A stretch of 64,000 nucleotides of DNA from Mariaggregatimicrobium sp964498785 (GTDB lineage Bacteria; Zhuqueibacterota; Zhuqueibacteria; Thermofontimicrobiales; Thiofontviventaceae), in contig CAZCJL010000012.1 of assembly GCA_964498785.1 (NCBI GenBank), forward strand, positions 24,894 to 88,893. The letters run 5' to 3'. This document shows, piece by piece, positions 44,261 through 53,564 of the stretch; the first letter of the stretch is position 1, and every line of letters begins with the position of its first letter. The notes under the pieces were generated by a model. The model saw only the letters and a program-made list of their open reading frames with translations. It was not told where the DNA came from and did no database searches. A program made the translations under genes and the position numbers.

Positions 44261-44908
44261 CTATCTATTTTTTACTTTTTCCCAATCTGCTAAAAATCTC
44301 TCAATTCCAATGTCTGTTAGTGGATGTTTAATTAATTGCTGTATTACTTTAAACGGCATGGTGGCAATATGTGCACCGGTCAACGCTGCCTCCAGCACAT
44401 GAAGTGTGTTCCGTATACTGGCAACAATTACTTCAGTTTCAAAACCATAATTTGAATAAACAGCCATGATATCCCCAACCAGTTCCATGCCGAAATGGCT
44501 TGAATCGTCAATTCGACCAACAAATGGGCTAACAAAGGATGCGCCCGCTTTCGCGGCTAAGAGCGCTTGATTTGCATTAAATACCAGTGTTACATTCGTT
44601 CGGATACCTTCAGATTCAAGATGTTTTACCGCTTTTAAGCCATCCATTGTCATCGGAACTTTAATTACAACATTTTCATGTAGCCGGGAGAGTGGGGTTG
44701 CTTCATCAATCATTGCCTTATAATCCAAACTGACCACTTCTGCGGAAACAGGTCCATTGACAATTTCACAGATTTGTTTAATAATGTCTTCAAATTTTCC
44801 TTCTACTTTTGATACGAGAGATGGGTTTGTCGTTACTCCATCGAGAACACCCAGATCAGCAGCTTCTTTAATCTCTTTGATATTTGCGGTATCGATAAAA
44901 AATTTCAT
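44261..44908 (-). CDS. transaldolase / fructose-6-phosphate aldolase family enzyme
   Basis: 215 aa from the ATG at 44908, which has AAGGAG upstream and gives the family start MKFFIDTANIKEI; the frame opens earlier at 44989 inside truA. Single TIM barrel with GVTTNPSLV, the Schiff-base Lys in VIKVPMTMDGLKA, and ASFVSPFVGRIDD. The short class covers both transaldolase and fructose-6-phosphate aldolase, and I cannot separate these by eye. It serves the pentose phosphate pathway in the cytosol. Confidence 0.93.
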   Translation of the reverse strand: MKFFIDTANIKEIKEAADLGVLDGVTTNPSLVSKVEGKFEDIIKQICEIVNGPVSAEVVSLDYKAMIDEATPLSRLHENVVIKVPMTMDGLKAVKHLESEGIRTNVTLVFNANQALLAAKAGASFVSPFVGRIDDSSHFGMELVGDIMAVYSNYGFETEVIVASIRNTLHVLEAALTGAHIATMPFKVIQQLIKHPLTDIGIERFLADWEKVKNR

Positions 44909-44928
44909 ATTGTACTCCTTAAAAAATA

Positions 44929-45663
44929 TCAGTAGTATACTTTTGTGAGAAATAAGCCTTTTGCCGGCGCTTTGGGGCCGGCACAGCACCTATCTTTGGC
45001 TTCTAATATTTTTTCAACGTCAGATGCTTCGATATTACCCAAACCGACTTCAATCATGGTGCCAACAATAGTACGTACCATATTATGTAAGAAGCGGTTT
45101 GAAATTATGGTTAATATTAAAAAATCATTCTCTTCGGTCCATTCAATCTTTTCAATAGTGCATTTATGATGGGATACATCGGCATTTGCTTTACAGAAAG
45201 ATTTAAAATCATGATATCCGATCAGAAATGCAGTGGCACTCCGTATCTGTTCCATATTAAGCGGGGCTCTGTAGCACCAGGAATAGTGGCGATTAATAGC
45301 CCGATCACGTCTTGTAATATAATATTGGTACTCTCGTTTTTTCGCGTCAAATCGTGCGTTAAAATCAGGTGGCGCCTGTTCCGCAGAGATAGCGCGAATA
45401 TCAGCCGGTAATGTTCCGTTCAGCGCTGCGACAATTCGTTTTGGTTCCATTTCTGAGTTGGTTTTAAAATTCACGACCTGTCCTAATGCATGAACGCCGG
45501 TATCCGTTCGTCCGGCAGCTATGATTTTTACATCTTCATGTAAGAATACGTTCAAAGCTCGTAGAAGTTCTCCCTGTATTGTGTGTACAGTGGATATTGG
45601 TTGAAATTGCCAGCCACAGTAATTGGTTCCGTCGTATTCAAGAACAATTTTAATATTTCTCAT
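44929..45663 (-). CDS. truA: tRNA pseudouridine(38-40) synthase
   Basis: 244 aa. Catalytic Asp in AAGRTDTGVHALGQ; start RNIKIVLEYDGTNYCGWQ and RFLHNMVRTIVGT are family marks. It isomerises uridines in the anticodon arm of tRNAs. It begins 9 nt after ecfT, a neighbour order also known from Firmicutes. Confidence 0.96.
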   Translation of the reverse strand: MRNIKIVLEYDGTNYCGWQFQPISTVHTIQGELLRALNVFLHEDVKIIAAGRTDTGVHALGQVVNFKTNSEMEPKRIVAALNGTLPADIRAISAEQAPPDFNARFDAKKREYQYYITRRDRAINRHYSWCYRAPLNMEQIRSATAFLIGYHDFKSFCKANADVSHHKCTIEKIEWTEENDFLILTIISNRFLHNMVRTIVGTMIEVGLGNIEASDVEKILEAKDRCCAGPKAPAKGLFLTKVYY

Positions 45664-45672
45664 AAAGTTATA

Positions 45673-46473
45673 TCATCTAACCAGAAAAAAGATCACTAAA
45701 ATTGAAAGGGCGCCGCTAAGAACTAAATAATCGTTTATACCAAAAGCTAATTGTTTATAACGTGTTCTGCCATTTCCACCAATATAACATCGCGCGTCCA
45801 TTGCCAGAGCCAGGTCATCAGCTCTTCTGAATACTGACATAAATAGCGGCAGAATTAATGGAATAACGCTTTTAATGCGTTTTATAATATTGCCCTGAAA
45901 ACTAACACCGCGAGATATTTGGGCTTTTTTCAATTTGTCTGCTTCCTGAATCAGCGTCGGAATAAAGCGTAGTGATAGTGTCATCATCATCGTTAATTCA
46001 TGTGTCGGAACACCAATTCGCTTTAAAGGCGATAAAATGGTCTCCAGTGCATCTGTTATTTCTATCGGAGATGTCGTCAATGTCAATAATGATGCAAATA
46101 CAATTAACAGCGCAAGTCGTAATGAATAAATAAATCCATTTATCAGGCCATCTTTGGTAATATTCAGATCAATATACGGAATTCGCATTATCGGCTGACC
46201 TTCAGAGAATAGCACATGAATGAGAACAGTTAATAAAAATAACCATATAAACGGGCGCAAATTACGAAACACAATTGAAGCTGGCAAGCGTGAAACCTTG
46301 ATAGAAATCAAAATGAATACGGTTGCGCTTGCTAAACCGATTATCTCGGATGCGATGAGTAAAAAGGTCATTCCGATAAGAATTACAAATAATTTTGTTC
46401 TGGGGTCAAGGCGGTGGACAAACGAATCCACCGGAAAATATTGACCAAATGTTATATCAGTAAGAAATGGCAT
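45673..46473 (-). CDS. ecfT: energy-coupling factor transporter transmembrane protein EcfT
   Basis: 266 aa. About five to six membrane helices and the two coupling-helix motifs that contact the ATPases: AQISRGVSF and AMDARCYIG. Start FVHRLDPRTKLFVILIGM is typical. EcfT couples EcfA ATPases with substrate-binding S proteins for vitamin or metal uptake. Neither EcfA nor an S protein is beside it: upstream is the divergent OPT gene, downstream truA. First gene of the long minus-strand operon. Confidence 0.92.
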   Translation of the reverse strand: MPFLTDITFGQYFPVDSFVHRLDPRTKLFVILIGMTFLLIASEIIGLASATVFILISIKVSRLPASIVFRNLRPFIWLFLLTVLIHVLFSEGQPIMRIPYIDLNITKDGLINGFIYSLRLALLIVFASLLTLTTSPIEITDALETILSPLKRIGVPTHELTMMMTLSLRFIPTLIQEADKLKKAQISRGVSFQGNIIKRIKSVIPLILPLFMSVFRRADDLALAMDARCYIGGNGRTRYKQLAFGINDYLVLSGALSILVIFFLVR

Positions 46474-46658
46474 AAGCTTTATTTAGGATTGTAATTTAAT
46501 TAAGATAAAATTATAATATACTAATTTTTTTATCAAAAATCAAATAAAAATCTTGAATTATTTAGGTTGTGAATATTTTTTGCTTGACTTTTTAATGATT
46601 TTATCTTAAGTTTTAAGGCTATTTATAATTTTTAAATCTATCTCATGGAGGAGGAAGT

Positions 46659-48659
46659 ATGGCAGAACCCAATAACTACAAACCGTATGTTTCAGTTGAT
46701 ACGGATATGCGAGAATTAACCTTCAAGGCTGTTTTTTTAGGAGTTATTCTGGCTATCGTTCTTGGAGCTGCAAATGCATATCTCGGCCTTGTTGCTGGGA
46801 TGACCGTTGCCGCAACATTTCCCGCCGCAGTTATCGCAATGGCTGGTTTACGACCATTTAAAGGAACCATCCTGGAAGAAAATATTGCCCGTACCACCGG
46901 CGCTGTCGGTGAAGCACTGGCAGCCGGTGCGATTTTTACCATTCCTGCGTTTCTAATTGCCGGAGTCTGGACCGAATTTGATTATGTAAAAAGCACGCTA
47001 CTTATGCTAATTGGTGGTGTATTGGGTGTGTTCTTTATTATTATCGTCCGCAGAACTTTGGTAGAAGATGCAACCCTGCCGTTCCCGGAAAGCCAGGCTT
47101 GTTCCGAAATTGTAAAAGCCGGACAAAAAACAGGTGGTGGTGGTGCAAAATATGTTTTTTTGGCAATGGGTTTGGGTGGTTTAATTGAATTGTTAAAAAA
47201 TGCGAACGGTATTCTATTGGTAAAACCGTATATCAAACATGTGTTCACATTGGGTGATTCCGTTGTAAGGTTTGTTGGAATCAAAAAGGATGAAATTGCA
47301 CAGGCATTTACAGGACGCATGATGATCGAATCTCCTGCTGCCTCTGCAGCGCTTACCGGAGTAGGTTACATCATTGGGCCAAAATATGCGTCGATCACAT
47401 TTTCCGGAGGCGTTTTTGGCTGGCTATTTTTGATGCCAATTGTATTGTTCATGAGTAATTCCATGTCTCAATATACGGAATTCGCTAGCTGGACAGATAT
47501 TTCATCCTCTGTGTATGATGGAATTGTCAAGCCGATTGCCGTCGGTGCGATGCTTGTTGGTGCATTTTGGACGCTTTATAAAATGCGTAACAATCTGATC
47601 GCCGGTATTAAGCGCTCAATCGCTGACATGAAAAAATCCGGTACTGGCGATCCTGAGGTAACAAAACGCACAGATAAAGATATTCCGTTTGGTACTGTGC
47701 TAATTGTTATCGGCGCTCTTCTTATACCGCTTATTTTTATTTACAAAGCATTTACCGGAGCTTTTGGAAGTGCTATTATCGCAGCAGTTGTAATGGCGTT
47801 TGCTGGTCTTTTATTCGCTGCTGTTGCCGGCTATCTTGTTGGTATCATTGGTAGTTCGTCCAATCCAATTTCCGGTTTAACCCTGACTACTTTGTTAATC
47901 GCAGCTCTGCTTATGGTAATTCTCGGAGTAAAAGGCGAACCCGGAGTCGCCGCAGTCCTGGGAGTGGCTGCTGTTGTCTGCTGTGTTGCAGGTGTCGCCG
48001 GAGATATGATACAGGACTGGAAAGTGGGGCATATCCTTGGTGGAACACCCTGGCGGATGGAAATCGGCGGCATGATTGGTGTCGTGTTCGCAGCGTTAAC
48101 ATTGGTAATACCTCTCGCTCTCCTGCATAACGCGAATATCGAAACTGGCGGTATTGGCGGAGAAGTGCTGCCCGCACCACAAGCCGGTTTGATGGCAATG
48201 ATGGCAAAAGGGATTGTTGGTGGACAAATGGCATGGCCGCTGGTAATCGCCGGAATGTTGTTTGCCGTTGCCCTCATACTGATCGGTTCTCCATCTCCGA
48301 TGCTGATCGCAGTTGGAATGTATCTACCGCTTCATTCAACTGCATGTATTTTTATCGGCGGAGTGATTAAGTTCTTTGCTGATAGAACCGCTGCGAAAAG
48401 CAAACCAGATGAAAAACAAAAATCGATTCTCGATAATACCGGCTTATTGCTTGCGTCCGGTCTTGTCGCTGGTGAAGCCTTGACCGGCGTAATAACCGCT
48501 GGTTTAAAAGCGGCAAATATCGAGCTTCCCAAATTATTGGGATTGGGAAAAGGGAATCCCTGGCTTGGAATCGTCGTGTTCGCCGTTCTTGCCTATGTTT
48601 TGATTTACTATCCGGTAAAAGCTATGAAAGAAGGCGATGGCGAAGTATTGAAAAAATAA
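46659..48659 (+). CDS. OPT-family oligopeptide transporter
   Basis: 666 aa with about 15-16 hydrophobic segments rich in Gly, Ala, Ile and Val. AAFPAAVIAMAG-like (TFPAAVIAMAGLRPFKG), NIARTTGAVGEALAAGAIFT, PFPESQACSEIVKAGQ, SNPISGLT and GSPSPMLIAVGMYLPLHST are OPT signatures. It imports peptides or metal chelates across the inner membrane, driven by protons. GGAGGAGG lies 5-6 nt before the ATG. GC content and codon use look higher than in neighbours, possibly from high expression. A strong terminator follows. Confidence 0.94.
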   Translation: MAEPNNYKPYVSVDTDMRELTFKAVFLGVILAIVLGAANAYLGLVAGMTVAATFPAAVIAMAGLRPFKGTILEENIARTTGAVGEALAAGAIFTIPAFLIAGVWTEFDYVKSTLLMLIGGVLGVFFIIIVRRTLVEDATLPFPESQACSEIVKAGQKTGGGGAKYVFLAMGLGGLIELLKNANGILLVKPYIKHVFTLGDSVVRFVGIKKDEIAQAFTGRMMIESPAASAALTGVGYIIGPKYASITFSGGVFGWLFLMPIVLFMSNSMSQYTEFASWTDISSSVYDGIVKPIAVGAMLVGAFWTLYKMRNNLIAGIKRSIADMKKSGTGDPEVTKRTDKDIPFGTVLIVIGALLIPLIFIYKAFTGAFGSAIIAAVVMAFAGLLFAAVAGYLVGIIGSSSNPISGLTLTTLLIAALLMVILGVKGEPGVAAVLGVAAVVCCVAGVAGDMIQDWKVGHILGGTPWRMEIGGMIGVVFAALTLVIPLALLHNANIETGGIGGEVLPAPQAGLMAMMAKGIVGGQMAWPLVIAGMLFAVALILIGSPSPMLIAVGMYLPLHSTACIFIGGVIKFFADRTAAKSKPDEKQKSILDNTGLLLASGLVAGEALTGVITAGLKAANIELPKLLGLGKGNPWLGIVVFAVLAYVLIYYPVKAMKEGDGEVLKK

Positions 48660-48689
48660 TTAAATTTTTAATATATAAATTTGTTAAAT

Positions 48690-48726
48690 AAAACCTCCCG
48701 CTCTGGTAGATAACGCGGGAGGTTTT
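48690..48726 (+). terminator. terminator after the OPT transporter
   Basis: Perfect 11-bp stem AAAACCTCCCG / CGGGAGGTTTT with a 15-nt loop, 30 nt after the stop codon. The next gene starts 20 nt later, so some read-through or a promoter inside the hairpin region is needed for it. Confidence 0.85.
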
Positions 48727-48746
48727 AAATTTATGTTAGGCTGATA

Positions 48747-49094
48747 ATGACTAAAAAAGAAGCGATTAATCTGTTAGATCTTATTCCGGTTCAACATGTT
48801 GATTATACGACAAATGAAGAAAAAATGATAGTATTATTGAAACCCAAATTCACCAATCGAATTCTAAAAAAACATATAATACCCAAAATGAAAAGCCCGA
48901 ATTATAAAGTCAACCTGGATGCTTACGGAACCAGTGTCTGGAATGCTTGCAACGGAAAAAATACAGTTGCAGAAATTGGTGATCTGCTCCGCGGTGAATT
49001 TGGTGAAAAGATCGAACCAGTTTATGAACGATTGGGTTTATTTATCAAGACACTCGAAAAAAACAAATTGATTGTTTATAAAAATTATCCTTAA
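48747..49094 (+). CDS. PqqD-family peptide-binding (RRE-type) protein
   Basis: 115 aa. The PqqD core is clear: KVNLDAYGTSVWNACNGK, TVAEIGDLLRGEFGE, then a helix ending LGLFIKTLEKNKLIVY. PqqD domains hold precursor peptides for radical SAM modification, but free-standing relatives with other roles are common. An N-terminal extension (about 1-45) ends in a basic stretch (ILKKHIIPKMK). No precursor or radical SAM gene is adjacent; the next gene, 20 nt away, is cas6. Confidence 0.75.
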   Translation: MTKKEAINLLDLIPVQHVDYTTNEEKMIVLLKPKFTNRILKKHIIPKMKSPNYKVNLDAYGTSVWNACNGKNTVAEIGDLLRGEFGEKIEPVYERLGLFIKTLEKNKLIVYKNYP

Positions 49095-49114
49095 CAGAAA
49101 CGAATGTACTTCTC

Positions 49115-49939
49115 ATGCGGATTAGACTAACTTTGCAACCTGTGGCAAGGGAAGAAATGTTTCCGATTAATTACCAATACCCGCTATCCTCTGCAATCTA
49201 TAAAATATTGGCGAACGCATCGCCAGCCTATGCCAGTTTTTTACATAAAAAAGGTTACATCACTTCTAAAGGCAAACCATTAAAGCTATTTACTTTTTCC
49301 AAGATATTTTCATCCGGAATCCAACGCTTTCGGTCTTCATTGGTCGTTCAAAATAACAGGTCATGCACACTATTAATTTCTTCCCCGATGTTAAATGATT
49401 TTATACAAAATTTTGTAACCGGATTATTCGAAAAACAGACCCTGGAAATCGGCGGTCCCCATTCAGTGGGACATTTTACAATTTCCTGCGTGGAAACTCT
49501 GGGCTTTCCAAGCTTGTCTGACAACGTGAAATTTATCTGCCTTTCACCCATTGTTTCCAGTACTTTGGAAGAACATCGTGGCAATTTATCACAATATTAC
49601 TTTCGTCCGGGTGATCAACGATTGTCCGAAGTGCTGCAGAATAATTTACGGCATAAATACGAAATCATTCACGGAAAAACTGCAACCACCATGAATATTG
49701 AATTTATCCCGGACATGGATTATGTACAGCGCTGGCAACAAGCCGGTAAAAGAGTTACAAAAAAAATCACCATTAAGGAGGGAAGAGATGCTTATTCTAC
49801 TGATATCATCGCATTTGAGGTCCCGTTTACCCTAAAAGGAGATACTGGCTTAATGACTGTCGCTTACGAGGCTGGGATTGGGGAAAAAAATTCACTGGGT
49901 TTTGGGATGATAGAAGTGGCCGGAGTATCGAAAAATTAA
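49115..49939 (+). CDS. cas6: stand-alone Cas6 CRISPR RNA endonuclease
   Basis: 274 aa. Two ferredoxin-like folds expected. N-terminal YPLSSAIYKIL and FLHKKGY place Y29, H44 and a Lys at 53/55 where the Pyrococcus enzyme has Y31, H46 and K52. The glycine-rich loop at the C-terminus is GEKNSLGFGMIEV. It cuts CRISPR repeat RNA within the repeat. No array, cas1/cas2 or effector gene is in the window. It starts 20 nt after the PqqD-like gene and is closed by a strong terminator, so the two form a two-gene unit. Confidence 0.88.
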   Translation: MRIRLTLQPVAREEMFPINYQYPLSSAIYKILANASPAYASFLHKKGYITSKGKPLKLFTFSKIFSSGIQRFRSSLVVQNNRSCTLLISSPMLNDFIQNFVTGLFEKQTLEIGGPHSVGHFTISCVETLGFPSLSDNVKFICLSPIVSSTLEEHRGNLSQYYFRPGDQRLSEVLQNNLRHKYEIIHGKTATTMNIEFIPDMDYVQRWQQAGKRVTKKITIKEGRDAYSTDIIAFEVPFTLKGDTGLMTVAYEAGIGEKNSLGFGMIEVAGVSKN

Positions 49940-49974
49940 ACACCTCCGAAGTTATAAAAACTTCGGAGGTGTTT
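49938..49974 (+). terminator. strong terminator after cas6
   Basis: Perfect 16-bp stem (arms 49938-49953 and 49959-49974, core CACCTCCGAAG) with a 5-nt loop. The T run GTTTT ends the right arm. It overlaps the cas6 stop codon region. Confidence 0.92.
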
Positions 49975-50222
49975 TCTCAATTGGGGGCCATTTGAGCATG
50001 TGATCCATGACGAGCATTGCCGCCAAGCTAAGACGTCAATTATCCGGAGCAATACACCGGAGATTCTGTGTAATTATTCATACAAAATGAATTTTAAATC
50101 ATCTTGCGCCACCACAGGGTTGAGTTGTACTTTAATTCGCTCGATTTTAAAACCAGTAAGATGATTGTCCTTTTTAATACAACCGCTGCGGATCGTCGAT
50201 TTGAACACAATAATTTACAGTA

Positions 50223-51509
50223 TTATTTGTGGAAATAAAACGGGAATGTACGTTGGCGTTTTTTTCTTTTTTGATATGCCCGAACCATTTCCATAAAAAT
50301 ACCGACATCCCTATCCAGATCAGTTTGTGTGCCGTCAAAATAGAAAATTCGCATCGGGAAATTGTCATAATCGCGACTCACTTGCGGATAGACGACTTCG
50401 CACACAATGCCATTCATGCAGGAAAACGGGCTAATGTCGATAATCCCATCAGCGCCTTTTTTTTGCAGATAAATAGATTTGCCGACATTCAAAACCATTT
50501 CGCCCAATGCGCCTTCCTGTGGTAAATAGGGCCGACTGTTATTTAATACATCCCGAACATCGGTTGGTTCCTCATAGCCTTTAAATTCCTGGTGAAAGGG
50601 ATGCTGCAAATAATGTTCGTCTTTATGTTGAATGTACCACTTTATTTTAGCTTTCAACATATCCAGTGAAAAACGCTTTCCGGTGCGAATCAGGCGCCAG
50701 CGTTGTTCGTCGTTTGTGTACCAGGTCCACTCGGCAATGTCTGTCATCCAGACTTCACCGCCATGTTCCTCAATTTTATTGACAAGATAATCATTGCTAA
50801 ATTCATTTAGCCGGCAGTAAATTTCACCAACGATTCCGATGAGAGGTTTTGGGTGCGAAAAATCAGCCGGTAATTTTAAATATCTGGTTCGCGCTCGGGC
50901 CAGAGCTAATTGCATATTTTTTAATTTCATTTTTGATGAGATACCTGGTTCGGCAATTGCTTCGCACAATTCATTGAGGCTTTCATGAAATAATAAATTT
51001 GCGTCTTCACGACTATGGGCGTATGGTCTTATTTGAAGATGTATTTTGCGAAGGATATCACTTGCTACAATGGCATCCCATCCTGTACGCAATAATTGTT
51101 GAACGTTTTCGCCAAATCCTTCATAACCATTTGAACTGGTGGGAGATAATATCCTTACATTATGATATCCTTTGTCGCTCAATATTTTGGCAAATAGTGG
51201 TTTGTATTGACCGAAACGGCAGGGACCTCCGGCAGTAGGCATCAGGAATGCTGTGTTTTGAGGATCAAAATTATCGTTTTCCACAATTTTTAGAAAATTG
51301 CCAAGCGTTACTTTTTCCGGAAAGCACTCATCCCCGCTGAGATATTTTGCTCCGAGTTCCAGGGTTCGGGCGTCGGATTGGGGTGAGGGATGTGCATCAA
51401 TTCCAATGGATTTGAATGCCGCAGCCATCGCCCGGGATGCGCTATAGCTCATGCGCGGAATATAGAGTTTCTGTTTCGGTTTCAACTGTTCCGTGTTTCG
51501 CTTATCCAT
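50223..51509 (-). CDS. 2-hydroxyacyl-CoA dehydratase activase-related protein (DUF2229/COG3581-like)
   Basis: 428 aa. YIPRMSYSASRAMAAAFKSIGIDA, GAKYLSGDECFPEKVTLGN, PTAGGPCRFGQY and SPFSCMNGIVCEVVYP, with spaced cysteines able to hold an iron-sulfur cluster, match the C-terminal part of large CoA-activase proteins. The ASKHA ATPase half usually found with it is missing here. The substrate is unknown; the family is mostly found in anaerobes. Monocistronic. Confidence 0.78.
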   Translation of the reverse strand: MDKRNTEQLKPKQKLYIPRMSYSASRAMAAAFKSIGIDAHPSPQSDARTLELGAKYLSGDECFPEKVTLGNFLKIVENDNFDPQNTAFLMPTAGGPCRFGQYKPLFAKILSDKGYHNVRILSPTSSNGYEGFGENVQQLLRTGWDAIVASDILRKIHLQIRPYAHSREDANLLFHESLNELCEAIAEPGISSKMKLKNMQLALARARTRYLKLPADFSHPKPLIGIVGEIYCRLNEFSNDYLVNKIEEHGGEVWMTDIAEWTWYTNDEQRWRLIRTGKRFSLDMLKAKIKWYIQHKDEHYLQHPFHQEFKGYEEPTDVRDVLNNSRPYLPQEGALGEMVLNVGKSIYLQKKGADGIIDISPFSCMNGIVCEVVYPQVSRDYDNFPMRIFYFDGTQTDLDRDVGIFMEMVRAYQKRKKRQRTFPFYFHK

Positions 51510-51692
51510 TTCTGTCCCTGTAAGATTGCAATATCAATTGAATACTACAAATATAGCTCAATTTATTTTAAATGCAACAATAAATTCATTTTTCATGAAT
51601 ATTATTAATGAGACGTTTCTGAGGTAGATGTTGTTTTAACAGGTTGGTTTTTATGAAAGTGTTCAAGAGGAGTAAGCGACATGCTATTATTG

Positions 51693-53090
51693 TCAGGGGA
51701 AAACTTTATCTTTTATCACGAAAAGATATTCCAGCGCTTCATTGTGATCATTTTTGATCTCGCCGTCCAGAATTGCCTCTTCGATCATTTTTTTGAGTGT
51801 GCCGACCATAGGCCCGGGTTTAATATTACAAACCTTCATGATTTCATCGCCACGCACTGGTGACTGGAATGAGTGCATTTTATCCTTTTCTTCAACGTTC
51901 TGAAGGCGGTCGGTAACCAGATCAAAATTTTCCAGATGTTGACGAACCCGCTCTGGATTTCCGGAAGTGATATCTGCCCGGCACAAAATGAGTAAATCAT
52001 CCAGGTCGTCTCCCGCCTGAACCAGCAGTCGCCTGATGGCAGAATCAGTGACATTTTCATCAGATAAATGAATTGGGCGCAAATGCAAACGTACCAATTT
52101 TTGTGCATAATTAAGTATTGAATTGGGAATGCGCATTCGTTTGCAAATATGGCTCAACATTCTGGCGCCAATTTCATCGTGGCCGTGGAAAGTCCATCCG
52201 GTACCGGGAACGAATTGTTTGGTTTTGGGTTTGGCGATATCGTGAACAAGCGCTGCAAATCGAAGCTCTATTTTGTTGGTTACATTAGCAACATTATCGA
52301 CAACTTTTAATGTATGTTCAAAAACATCTTTGTGATGGAAACCTTCTCGTTGATCAACACCCTTCATATCCTCAAATTCCGGAAAAACATATTGCAGAAT
52401 GTTTGCTTCGTCCATCAAATAAAATCCGATGGAGGGTTTATTGGATTTTAAAATGTGAAAAATTTCTGCTGTAATTCGCTCCTGAGAAATAATTTCCAAA
52501 CGGTGGCCCATTTTTTTTAATGCATCAAAGGTTCGATCCTCAATTTTAAATTCAAAACGAGTGGCAAAACGAATCGCGCGCAATATGCGAAGCGGGTCGT
52601 CTTTAAATGTCAGGTCCGGCTCAAGGGGCGTCCGAATAATTTTTTCCGCCAAATCTGTTCTGCCATTAAACGGATCAATAATTTCACCGAAGTTTTCTTT
52701 GTTTAAACCATAAGCCAGCGTATTAATCGTAAAATCACGTCGAGCGAGGTCTGTGTCCAGACTACCAGAAACAACCTGCGGCTTTCTGGAGTGCTCTTGA
52801 TAGCTTTCGCTTCGCGCCCCGACAAACTCCAACTGATAATTATGGATATTTACCATGGCAGTATGAAATTTTTCAAAGATAACAACTTGCCCCCCACCCA
52901 ATTCATGTGCCGCTTTTTGGGCAAAGTCGGGGCCATCTCCTTCAATTACAAAATCGATATCTTTCCCGGAAATGCCCAACAGTTTATCCCGTACAAAGCC
53001 GCCAACAACCCAAACACGGACGCCACATCTATCAGCAAGAAGCCCTAATTTATGTAAAATTTCGTGTTCTTTCATGTTGTAAAAAACCAT
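51693..53090 (-). CDS. CCA tRNA nucleotidyltransferase / poly(A) polymerase family with HD domain
   Basis: 465 aa. Nucleotidyltransferase head with VWVVGGFVRDKLLG and DIDFVIEGD (metal-binding Asp pair), ARRDFTINTLAYG, then RNA-binding helices and an HD phosphohydrolase domain (about 250-360, HHKDVFEHTLKVVDN and LVHDIAKPK). HD fusion is typical of CCA-adding or A-adding enzymes in tRNA 3'-end repair. Met6 (53075) is an alternative start; neither start has a clear ribosome site. It lies 18 nt after the VanZ-like gene. Confidence 0.92.
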   Translation of the reverse strand: MVFYNMKEHEILHKLGLLADRCGVRVWVVGGFVRDKLLGISGKDIDFVIEGDGPDFAQKAAHELGGGQVVIFEKFHTAMVNIHNYQLEFVGARSESYQEHSRKPQVVSGSLDTDLARRDFTINTLAYGLNKENFGEIIDPFNGRTDLAEKIIRTPLEPDLTFKDDPLRILRAIRFATRFEFKIEDRTFDALKKMGHRLEIISQERITAEIFHILKSNKPSIGFYLMDEANILQYVFPEFEDMKGVDQREGFHHKDVFEHTLKVVDNVANVTNKIELRFAALVHDIAKPKTKQFVPGTGWTFHGHDEIGARMLSHICKRMRIPNSILNYAQKLVRLHLRPIHLSDENVTDSAIRRLLVQAGDDLDDLLILCRADITSGNPERVRQHLENFDLVTDRLQNVEEKDKMHSFQSPVRGDEIMKVCNIKPGPMVGTLKKMIEEAILDGEIKNDHNEALEYLFVIKDKVFP

Positions 53091-53108
53091 TATTTACGCC
53101 GCGTTAAA

Positions 53109-53480
53109 TCATATTTTTATAAATCGAAAAAGAACCTGGGCGAGCAGCACCCCAATGAAATCCGCAACAACATCAAATACATCCGCGTATCTGCCCGGAA
53201 CAAACATTTGATGAATTTCGTCGAAAATTCCATATAACAACCCGATAATGATACTGAGCAAAAAGGCATTTTTGTTTAATCGTTTGTTTTCACTAAAAAA
53301 AAATGCCCGGGTCATCAAATAGCCCAGTATCGTGTAGATAATTATATGTGCAAGTTTATCTTCAGCCGAAATCCCCAAAGATGGTGGATTTAATGTTGGC
53401 AATGATGACTGGATGAATAAAACCAACACCCAAAAAATCGCCGGAAATTGAAATTTGAAAAAGCGTTTATTCAAAGTCAT
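53109..53480 (-). CDS. VanZ-like membrane protein
   Basis: 123 aa, four membrane helices. VanZ marks: IQSSLPTLNPP, EDKLAHIIIYTILGYLM, GIFDEIHQMFVPGRYADVFDVVADFIGV. Members are linked to glycopeptide tolerance or cell-envelope metabolism, mostly uncharacterised. Co-directional with the CCA enzyme gene. Confidence 0.88.
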   Translation of the reverse strand: MTLNKRFFKFQFPAIFWVLVLFIQSSLPTLNPPSLGISAEDKLAHIIIYTILGYLMTRAFFFSENKRLNKNAFLLSIIIGLLYGIFDEIHQMFVPGRYADVFDVVADFIGVLLAQVLFRFIKI

Positions 53481-53564
53481 TTTCTGTTAGTCATTATAAA
53501 AGTGAAATGTAAATATATTGATAATTTGTTAAAATTGCAATAGCTTTTTAATAATGAATTCGTT

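Noticed and set aside
46676..48277. Long minus-strand open frames opposite the OPT gene
   Set aside because: They are Pro/Ala/Thr-rich mirror frames of a Gly/Ala/Ile-rich membrane protein gene, without ribosome sites.
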